64,000 nt of DNA. It comes from Paulownia fortunei (taxonomy: Eukaryota > Streptophyta > Magnoliopsida > Lamiales > Paulowniaceae). Positions 55,184-64,000 of this stretch are shown piece by piece. The translations under genes and the position numbers were made by a program. The DNA lies in contig CM033122.1 in NCBI GenBank assembly GCA_019321725.1, positions 1,922,001 to 1,986,000 of the forward strand. The letters run 5' to 3'. Position 1 is the stretch's first letter, and every line of letters begins with the position of its first letter. The notes under the pieces were generated by a model, which saw only the letters and a program-made list of their open reading frames with translations, searched no databases and was not told the DNA's origin.

Positions 55184-56812
55184 GAATATCTTTGAATTCT
55201 ATTATGGTAGCTTTTCTTTAGCCAGAGTTAATGTTGTGCACTTCTTATTTAGAATGAAGATGGTAACAGAGAGGTCCCCTTTCGGTTAAAGTCAAATTCT
55301 ATGGCGACCACTTAATGTGCTTTCTTTGGTTGCAATGCTCTTAAATGGCATAATCTAATTGCCAAGAGATTAGTCGGTGTATAAATGTGGGAGACAACTA
55401 ATAGAACCACGACACAATTATGGGTTAACAATTTGGTCTAAATAAAAAATAATAATAATAATAATAATTTTTTATTTTATTTTATTTTTTGTTATGAATG
55501 AAATTAGTCCTTAGTCCTCAAGTAAATTATCTAGTCTGATTAGGTTGAGCTTAATTTGAAGGGCAAAAGAAAGTACTAAGACTATGTTCTAATCACATTT
55601 TTTGGGTGTTTAAGAAAAATATTAAGATTAAGTATGATGGGCTTGCTATGTATTTTGGCCCAATATAGGAGTTGGTAAGGTGCTAGCTGGTCTATAAATG
55701 CTTTTGAGCCACATGCATGCTTTTTTAGTTCCTAACTCAAAAACTAGTACCATATTGCAATAGTGTAAAGAACATGCATGCTTGCAGTTCTCCAACAAGT
55801 TTTGTGTGCCTAGTTTTATAAGCATATCAATAGAAGGGTAATCTGTTATCCCTTTTTCTTCTTTGGTCTTTTTTGCCCTTTCTTTGGATATTATTCCTTT
55901 ATGGTAACATAAAAGGGTATTATTAAGATAATTAATCTTGAAGTTAGAATTGAAATAAGCATTTGAATTTGGATGAATCTCAAATTTCATACCCTTGAAT
56001 TTTGGTGGATGAGACTTTGGTCAAACGATTAGGGTTGAGATGTCAAAACTGAAATACTGCAGTGAGTTGAAATTAATATATGAATTGGAAGCAATACAAA
56101 GTTGGTGAGCCAAATGAAATATTGCACATCGATTTAATATCGCTACTAAGATGACTTAGATAAATAATTTTAGAATTCTTAATAATTTAAAATCATCCAA
56201 ACATGATAATTTTATCATTATTGATTTATAACTTTTAGTTTCAAATCGTTCAACCAAATCACGCTCACATATCCTATTTTAGGTTTGCAAACATGTCGCG
56301 TGTCAATATCAGGTTGTGATAAGTTAAAAAATTAAAAACAAAAAACAAAAAATTATTTTTCCCATTAATTAGACCTCAACTCTTTACAAGTTGTAATGTT
56401 GGAAATCAGGGGATAAAAAACCTAATCATTTAAATTGAGTCCCAATCTCCAAACCCTAATTAGCATTAGAAATAAAATCTAGGGTAGAAGTAGTACTTGG
56501 TACTTTTACCAAAAATTATGTAAACCACAAGTAGTGGTCCTAGTACTATGCATTTGATCCACAAGCTCACGATGGGGCACTCTGATATCCCCCTTTACGT
56601 ACGTACACATGCTGCACATGCAAACTTATCAGACCATCCAATTTTGATATGATGAGGGGAATTTCTTTCTCTTTTTTTTTTTAAAAAAAATATTTATTTA
56701 TTTAAATAAAACCCTTTTTATTTGATATATTTCTTGTGGTCCTATAGAAATTTATTATCTCAACTGGATTGATATATGTATGTAAAAAATATATGTGTAT
56801 AATATACATGTT

Positions 56813-56846
56813 GGGGGGTGGGGGTGGGGTGGTGTTGAGGGTAGGG
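56813..56846 (+). other. G-quadruplex-prone tract
   Basis: Runs of six, five and four G with single T loops, followed by GAGGGTAGGG. Confidence 0.65.
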
Positions 56847-59531
56847 ACTATGGACAATATAATTTAGAATTGGGTGCAAGGGGTCAACATCAGATCGGAT
56901 GGTTGGGGCGTGTTATTTGTCAATGATGATTCAAATATTCTTTCGTGTAAGAGTACAAAAATTAATGATTGGGATTAATTCTAGTCATCATGGTTTATTT
57001 GGGAATGTCTGTCATAAATGAATGGTATGTGCATGTGTATGTGTGTGTGTATATATATATTTGAAAAATAAATAATATTTTTTTTATTATAAATCTTATT
57101 ACATTTTCTATTGCATTGTATATTGATTGATCATCATGTATAAAATAATATCCACAAAATATATACATGATGACAATCATTGCAAGACTATAGAATTTGT
57201 AATGAAAAATTCTATCCAAAAAAATATAACTTGATTTACCCAACTTGACCTAAGGCATAAATGTTACTGAAAACTTATTTTATTTTATTTATTTATTTAT
57301 TTTGCGGTCCATGGGATCTAAATGCTTAGGCAATGCCAGCAAACGGTGGAGTTTCTAAGAAGGATGCTGACAGGCCAATTAGTGCCTTGAGTTCGACGTA
57401 TTGCCAGGTTGTTTGGGCTTTGGTAAATCCTATCCTATGGAGAAATTCCATGGTCTAATTATCATTAATTCTATATGATTTAATAAAGTTATAGTTATCG
57501 AATTATGTCGAATTATTCAATTACCAAATAGCTTTTGATATTATACACATAGTGAATTTATGATCTCGATATCATGTAAGAAAATTTATAATTATAATTA
57601 TACTTATTCCGAGCTAATTTGTATAAATGGTGATAATTAAATAGAAAAACAAAACTTCTATAGATTTTAATACGAGAGTAGTGTGCATACATGTAAATCT
57701 TCAAAACATGGAGGATGTCTAGCAACTTATAAATTTATACTTTTAATTTCCTTCCATTCCCATTCTTATTAGGGTGAATTTTTCACTTTGTTCCCCTCAA
57801 CCATATACACGTAATATTTTGCCCCTCAAAATTATAAAGATATACATTTTACCCCTGCAACTGAAGAAACATAATTTATTTTTAATTTTTACCCTTTTTA
57901 TTTAAAAAGAATATTAAAACTTTAAAATAAACCTAAAAAACAAGAAAATAAAGAAAAAAAGTGATCAGCAAAATCATAAAAGATCTCTATTTTATATGTG
58001 GTTTTTCTTGTGCTGTTATGTTTCCTCACAAATTAAAGGAACAAAATTCCACAACGATATCAATTCTCACCTTAATTCTTCAATTCTGAACTAGCAACTA
58101 TAAATATTTTCTAAACAATTTTGAACGAAATTTAGATTATTTTCAACCAAGAAAGAATTGAAGTCATGAAACCATTATTTAGATACAAAAGTTAAGGTAT
58201 TTAAACTCGAAATCAATATACCAATGCCAGATAGAAGACTGTGGTTCAAATTTTCCTTTACCTGTCTAACTCAGATCAGATCATTACATCTAATCAAGAA
58301 AATTAAGACTCAAGCCCACCAAAGCAGGGCAATTATGGTCCACTTTCCTCATCACTAGGCTTCCCATTTATGGGACTAAAGTTTGAAAATTACCCAAAAA
58401 TGGACATCCCATCAAAATGTGACAGAAAAATTATCTTATATGGGTCAAGATGTTATTATTATTTTTTAATTCTTTTAGCGTTTGACTAATTATAGACCTG
58501 GACTGGGGAGGAAGAAAGGGATCATATACATAAATTATTATATTTACATAATGGCCCACAAAATTTCCAGTATCTTTGGGGTGGAGGAGCTTTATACATA
58601 AACATGCAAGAAAAGAGCAAGACATGCAAGCGCGTGTACATGGATGACAATGACACATCATCATCTTCATCACCATAATATCATCATCGGTCACCTCCGA
58701 AATGATCAGAGGATATATCAGATCACCACTTCTCTCCACCTCTCACTGTGTATTTGTGCGTGTAAAATATTCCAGGGACCAGCTACCTTTTCTTTTCCAT
58801 TTTTTTTTCTTAAATAATTTCAAAACATGTCCATTCTCAATCATAATTCCTCCACTAGATTCTTTAAAGTGCAAAAGGGTACTTGATTAATTATATGTTT
58901 CTGTCACAAGTTACACCAAGAAGAAACCGGTACTGTGTGTCTCTGTGTGTGTGCCATTATCAGGGAGGTGGTATAAGCCCTGTTGCTAGATGGTGGAGTA
59001 TGTGTCTTATCTTTTTTTTTGGGTGAACTTTTTTATTTGTCATCTGTTTTATTCTTTATTTCTCAATCTTGAAGATACTTATCTCTCAGTATCTTCCCTT
59101 TTACTGTACTCACCTTTTTCCTTCCTCAGCAAACAGTCAATGGAAAATTAAAAGTTCTTTTTTTTTTTTTTCCAAATGTTTTTAACATCTTTGATTGGGA
59201 CAGCTCTCTGAAAAAACATGGAATCTAAGTATCTGTCGAAAACCAATGTGCAAATTTGCCAAAACAAACCTATTGAATCTTCTCCATGTTGTGGAAAGGT
59301 ATCTTCATATCATCAAGAAAAGAAAAAAATTATTCCAGAAGGCATCAAAAGAAATTCAACTATCTATATATGTATGTGTGCTTTCCTTTTGGTCATTTGT
59401 AATTTACAACTTTCTTGAAATTAATTACACAGCAGAGACAAATTGACTTTTTGTAGGGGTTGTTTAGCTATCCAAAGTGTACATAAATCTTCACTGGACT
59501 CTTTCTATCAAGATGTAGTTTAATTTTTTCC

Positions 59532-59571
59532 TTTTTTTTTTTTTTTTTTTTTGGTGTGGGGTGGAGGGGGA
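59532..59571 (+). repeat. T21 followed by a G-rich tract
   Basis: 21 T lead directly into GGTGTGGGGTGGAGGGGG. Confidence 0.85.
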
Positions 59572-60086
59572 GTAGTATGATTCATCTCTGACAAAGTTAT
59601 AATCTATATCTTGTTTGGTTTGTTCCCAGAAAAATGGTGCTAAGGAACAAAAATCTTTGTGCTTGTCTGCATTATTAGATTCACATAGCACGCACTTAAA
59701 TGTGTTTGAAATTTTGATGGTTCTCCCTCTCTTTCTTTTTTTACCCCTCTTTCTATCATAGATAATGCACTTTCACTTTCTTGCTTGTGGTTTGCTGTTG
59801 TATTTTTCCAATTTTGGGTTTCTTGGTTCTTCTATTTTTTTTCTTTTTTTAGGCAGTGTGTAGTTCTTTTGCATTGATTCACACACAGATCACATCAGAT
59901 AGGAACAGCATGTACAGAAACCAATTTGTAGTCCTATTTGCATTCTCTATGGTCAGGAGAATTTTGAGAAATATGGTCTATTCAGATAATTATTCTTGTG
60001 AACAATCTTGAATTTATTGATATTCAGATAATTATTCAACTCTTTCAAAAATATCTAAGTTATTGAATGATAATTGAAAAATAAAC

Positions 60087-60110
60087 ATATATATATATAT
60101 ATATATATAT
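60087..60110. repeat. (AT)12 microsatellite
   Basis: A perfect AT tract. Confidence 0.95.
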
Positions 60111-61401
60111 GTGAGTCTGTGATAATGAGATTTTCTGAAACCCCATAAATTCTGTTTTGATAAATTAGAAAATCTGTTTTTTTTTTTTTTTAAATTAAAA
60201 CATGGATTTCATATGCGTTGCATATACAAGAAGTTGCTATCTCATTGCGATAACTACATGATGTGTCAAAGCATTGAGTTTAAATCCCGCACAACATTCT
60301 TCAACTGTGCCTTTCAATTTTTTGTTCTCTTTTTCGTGCATGATAACGATTCTCATATAGAATGTAATATTGCTATACTTGAATTGTGATTAAAGAACCT
60401 CTTTCAAAAGTTATGAACTATCATAGTTTTGTTTTACGTACGTACTTGGATAATACCATTCGATTGAAGTATATGATCATGTTAAAAAAAAAGTTTTTCC
60501 CACCCATGGTTTTGCTAGCACACATAAAAAAAAAACAAAAAAAACATATAAATTTAGATTTTATTATCAAGAATCATGGTCTTTGTGACTATCTTTGACT
60601 TACTTCTTACGTCGAAGCATTAGAAAAGTGAATTAGCCCCCAATTAATTTGTTTTCCTATAAAATTGGCAAATTTATTCTGGATGTGTGGCAATTAATCC
60701 CATAAACCATGGGCATGGTTCCATTTCTGGCCTTTTTTTTTAGCCCTTTCGGTTCTTAATCCATGATTATTATTCTTTTCACTATTTTTGGCTAGTGGCT
60801 TTTCAAGAATACTCTCTGGGTTCATTACTCATTTTGAGTAAACTTATTTCCAACTAAGCATCAAACTATAAGTAAATCATGCATGTGATCTTTCAAAGTA
60901 TCAAAATATTATTTTTCCAATCTAATTATATTTTTTGCGTTAACTAATCAAACACGTTTCTCAGTAATTCTCAGCTTTCAAGGGTTTTTGCTTAAAAATC
61001 AATGTTATTTTTGTGAACCATTCTGGATAAGTTGTTTGGCAAATAGTAGACGTAGATAGGAAGAAAATGAGACATCAATACCTGTCAAATATTTTGATCA
61101 AAATTAACTTAAAAATGTTGTTTTTATTAGAAAATGAAATAATTATTATGTTATTGAATATAAGTAGAAAATATAAAAATGGGAAAAATGCTAAAATTTT
61201 ATACCTTTTTGCACTTACAAAGTGGAAAAGGCAATGGAAAGCGAGAAGGGGTGCACGCAAAGAAAGGAGAAAAGGGACTGATAGAAAATTAAAGAAAAGT
61301 GATTTGGGGCGTGCTTACAGCTTACAACTAGTTGGCCACAGATATGTGGGGAGTAGTACATAAATTTTCAGTACAAGGGGCAAAAATGGAAAATACTATT
61401 T

Positions 61402-61426
61402 TGCGGTGAGCGTGGATCGAACACGC

Positions 61427-61469
<43 letters not shown>

Positions 61470-61474
61470 CCCGC
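61402..61474 (-). tRNA. trnF-GAA: tRNA-Phe (anticodon GAA)
   Basis: A 73-base cloverleaf on the minus strand. It begins GCGGGGATAGCTCAG (acceptor strand and D-arm, A box), has the anticodon loop CTGAAGA with GAA, carries the T-arm GTTCGATCC (B box) and ends CACCGCA. CCA is not encoded and there is no intron. The sequence agrees with the well-known plant cytosolic tRNA-Phe, including a non-Watson-Crick pair in the acceptor stem. A T run at about 61390-61394 on the sense strand would terminate RNA polymerase III. Confidence 0.97.
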
Positions 61475-61508
61475 TGTTATTGCTCTGGAGGTTTTAAAAT
61501 TTATATTA
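61475..61508 (-). promoter_or_regulatory. Upstream elements of the tRNA-Phe gene
   Basis: Read on the minus strand, a TATAAATTTTA stretch lies about 25-34 bases upstream and CAATAACA lies just before the first base. Plant tRNA genes typically have such a TATA-like element and a CAA transcription start motif. Confidence 0.6.
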
Positions 61509-63083
61509 CTGATTAAAATGAACTGAAAAGAAATTTGAAAATCTATTTGTCCTTTTAATCTTTTTTATTTCCCATGCGATAAATTAGTAGAATTCTAGTA
61601 AAGTTTCTATAGGAGCAATTAGACATCAATTGGGAAATTATCAACAAATAAGAAAAACTTATGCAACAAACAACTCTTTGCCCATGATATTCATAATGCA
61701 ATTGTTTTTGTAAATTAATTAAGGATATTTTATTCCTCGTTGTTTAATTCTCTTGTTTCAAATTCTTCCTTTTTTTTTTCGCCCACTTTTCCCTTCAACG
61801 TGGATTCTTGAATTGTTTGATCAATAAAAATAATCTAACGACATATGATGACATTCAAAACCAACATTCTTGTTTGATACACGTCTCAAATTGGAAGAAT
61901 AGTGAAATGCTTTTAATCATGATTAAATTCTAATTTCAAATCTTTGTGTTCACTTTTAAGTGCAAAAAGTTTGAAAGAGAAGTGAACAAATTAATTAGAA
62001 CCGACAAATCTAATGTTGTTTATATCCACACACAAAAAAAAAAAAAATCAGATTTTCCTATAATCGAATCCTCCAAAACCTAATAATGGGCTTCTTTTCT
62101 GGGTTATTCTTTTAGTACTCGGCCCACACCTTACCAAATTTTGCCTAAAACTTGAGTTAGTCTGCTTAATTTAAAGCCCAATGGGCTAAAAGTTTGACTT
62201 TGTAATACTTCACAATCACTTCGGTAATGCATATAGAAATTGAGATCATATGAGCCATTAGGCCCGAGAAGCTCGACTCTCTACACACTTTTGGGCTACT
62301 ACGTAATAAAAATGGGCCCAATCCCATGGGGCTTCGGTTGGATGTTTTTTCTGCACATAAAAAATTCCACATAGTGCTTTGTTTGGCTTTTGGATTTTAG
62401 AAAAAACACAGAGGAAACAGTTTCTCTTTGTTTGGCTTAAGAAGAAAATATGAAAGAACATATATATATATATAAGAGAATTATTAATTTATACTCTATT
62501 TTATTTATCTTAATGATGTTCAATTTGTTTGGATTTAAGAATTTAGCGTTGAAGATTTTAAGAGTCGTGTAATAATTTTGAGCTGCTAAATCATTCAACA
62601 ATTATTTTGAACTGTTTTTTAATCGTTCTTGTGAATTTGAAAACCACCAAATGGTCCTTTGAAAGTACTGACTCTATATTTTTCACTAAAATTCAAATAC
62701 TATTTAAGTTTCGTTTGAATAGAAGAATTTAAATTTAAAAGAATGATTTAGATAAATAATTTTAAATGACTATATATTAGGCAGATTTCAAAAGCTCCAA
62801 ATAAAAGTTCGATAATTTAAAATTCATTATAACATAAAATTATTTAAATAACCTTAAATTTATTTTTTTAATTTAATTTTTTTAACTTCAAATCTATCAA
62901 TCAAAATACAAGATTTTAAATTCCATTCTTGTTTTAAGATAAACATAAGATCTTAATTTTTTGCTGCCATTAATTTTCTGTAATGAGAAGAAAAACTTGA
63001 AAAATTTATTTGAGCATGAAAAGTCCAACTAAAGGAACAATACAATGTACATAATTAAAAACCAAATCCTAAAACAAAGGAAT
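61509..63083. other. AT-rich intergenic region
   Basis: No gene was recognised. It contains a cluster of TGGGC/GCCCA words at about 62088-62340, including the palindrome GCCCAATGGGC (62178-62188) and TGGGCCCA (62313-62320), and a TA tract at 62459-62474. The last bases before 63084 are the OFP 3' UTR. Confidence 0.55.
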
Positions 63084-63845
63084 TCAATTACTGAACAACG
63101 TTTGACAAATCTCAGAAAAAACATCGAATATTATCCCATGATAGGACACCGCATTCAAAGACAAGAAACAAAGCAGCAACCTCTCCAAATCCTCTGCCCC
63201 AAATATCTGTTTCTCCACTATCATCTCCACCATTGATGCCCTGAAATCGCTGTGAGGATCACTCGAACTCTTCTCCACTGCGTAACTCTCTTCAATCATC
63301 GAACTGTAACTAAAACTCCTTCTTGATGGATTTTTCTTGATTTTCCGGCGGTTCTTGGCAGTTTTAGGGCGTTGAAAACTCGTCCCAGAGTCGATCTTAT
63401 TGTGATAATAAAGCTGAGTTGAGATATGACCAGAGCCCAGTTCATACTCTGGGCAGGTTATGCTGGATTTCTTACCTTTTTTTGCAGTGGTTTTGGCGGC
63501 GCTTGTCGCTGTTTTCCGGCTGCATTTGCTTAGAACTGTGTCGAATGAAGCGACTGATGAAAATGAGCAGCGTCCCATTTCGTCAATGCTTTTCATCTCT
63601 TCGCATCTTCTGAATCTCCGGCTAGTTTTCAGGCGGAAAGAGTCGCCGGAGTTTGAAGATAAGCTAAAAAAAGTGTCGGTTTCGACGTCGTCGTTGGCGG
63701 CTCGTGTTTTCTCATCACTGCTGGTAAACCACCCGCTGTTTGATGAGGAACTATGGTTAACAGAAACTACAGCACTCTTTCTACATTCTTGAATTTTCTC
63801 CTTTTTCTTTGGGTTTAGGGTTGAAACGGTGTCACAGGAGGACAT
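63084..63845 (-). CDS. OFP: OVATE family protein (transcriptional repressor type)
   Basis: An intronless minus-strand frame of 253 residues from ATG at 63845 to TGA at 63084. Residues about 186-250 form the OVATE domain: SYAVEKSSSDPHSDFRASM, VEMIVEKQIFGAEDLERLL, CFLSLN and HGIIFDVFSEI. The N-terminal part is Ser/Lys-rich and basic (KTAKNRRKIKKNPSRRS at about 160-177), which suggests nuclear location. OFPs are plant-specific. Several repress transcription, bind TALE homeodomain proteins (KNOX, BELL) and TRM proteins, and influence organ shape and secondary walls. The domain start resembles the OFP6/OFP7/OFP8 group, but I cannot give a single orthologue. The gene is intact. Confidence 0.93.
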   Translation of the reverse strand: MSSCDTVSTLNPKKKEKIQECRKSAVVSVNHSSSSNSGWFTSSDEKTRAANDDVETDTFFSLSSNSGDSFRLKTSRRFRRCEEMKSIDEMGRCSFSSVASFDTVLSKCSRKTATSAAKTTAKKGKKSSITCPEYELGSGHISTQLYYHNKIDSGTSFQRPKTAKNRRKIKKNPSRRSFSYSSMIEESYAVEKSSSDPHSDFRASMVEMIVEKQIFGAEDLERLLLCFLSLNAVSYHGIIFDVFSEICQTLFSN

Positions 63846-64000
63846 TTTCTTCCTTGTGCATCAGAAGAATGACCCAAAAGTAGGTTTCTTTTGCAGAGTT
63901 TGGGAAGTGTGGAAGATTTCTTGGGGATTTTTTCAGGTTTTCCAGGTTTGTTGAAGAGAGAAGAGAGGTCATTTTCATGGGGAATTTTGTTGGTTTTTGT
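63846..64000 (-). other. 5' leader of the OFP gene
   Basis: Non-coding sequence upstream of the OFP start codon. No TATA box is seen before the window ends, so the promoter probably lies outside. Confidence 0.4.

Larger units (their letters stand above)
53410..61401. other. Gene-poor intergenic region (~8 kb)
   Basis: No protein family was recognised. It contains microsatellites: CA at 53716-53732, TTATA at 54680-54711, TA at 55159-55183, AAT at 55447-55468, TTTA at 57275-57303 and TA at 60087-60110. It also has a G-rich tract at 56813-56846 and T-tract/G-tract junctions near 59012 and 59532. The frame starting at 59218 (MESKYLSKTN) has no recognisable continuation. Confidence 0.6.

Noticed and set aside
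59218..59418. Frame starting MESKYLSKTN with a possible donor after CCGK
   Set aside because: The start looks like a first exon, but no later exon or domain could be found downstream.

Overview
The window is nuclear DNA of a flowering plant, almost certainly a eudicot. The genes are rich in introns with GT-AG borders, intergenic DNA is very AT-rich, and the gene set is plant-specific: an ANTI-SILENCING 1-like BAH protein, TEBICHI-type DNA polymerase theta, an RD22-like BURP protein, a YUCCA flavin monooxygenase and an OVATE family protein. I cannot name the species.

Layout. 1-8.4 kb: the 5' part of an ASI1/IBM2-like gene on the minus strand, running off the left edge, with a 5.1-kb intron 1. 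8.4-13.7 kb: AT-rich intergenic DNA ending in a 1.5-kb non-autonomous hAT-like element that holds an array of about ten 82-bp repeats and sits next to the following promoter. 14.0-32.9 kb: a complete 26-exon polymerase theta gene on the plus strand (about 2,179 codons). 32.9-35.3 kb: the convergent gap. 35.3-37.4 kb: a three-exon RD22-like BURP gene on the minus strand with a recognisable promoter. 37.6-49.5 kb: a long gene desert with microsatellites, G-rich tracts, nested palindromes and the second copy of a dispersed repeat family. 50.1-52.9 kb: a four-exon YUCCA gene (YUC2/YUC6/FLOOZY type) on the plus strand. 52.9-63.1 kb: gene-poor, with one tRNA-Phe(GAA) gene. 63.1-63.8 kb: an intronless OVATE family protein gene on the minus strand.

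The genes are not an operon and share no obvious pathway. They cover silencing and RNA processing (ASI1), double-strand break repair by theta-mediated end joining (POLQ), a dehydration- and ABA-type secreted protein (RD22), auxin synthesis (YUCCA) and growth or transcription control (OFP).

The most useful observations are: (i) three single-base frameshifts, two in polymerase theta and one in YUCCA, all of the -1 type and all explicable by loss of one base in a homopolymer, in otherwise intact genes, which points to assembly error rather than gene death; (ii) the hAT-like element with an internal satellite abutting the polymerase theta promoter; (iii) repeated T-tract/G-tract junctions; (iv) a CACATGTG box embedded in a CA/TG microsatellite just upstream of the RD22-like TATA box; (v) a decayed duplicate of an ASI1 exon end. 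I found no clear sign of an unknown multi-gene system.
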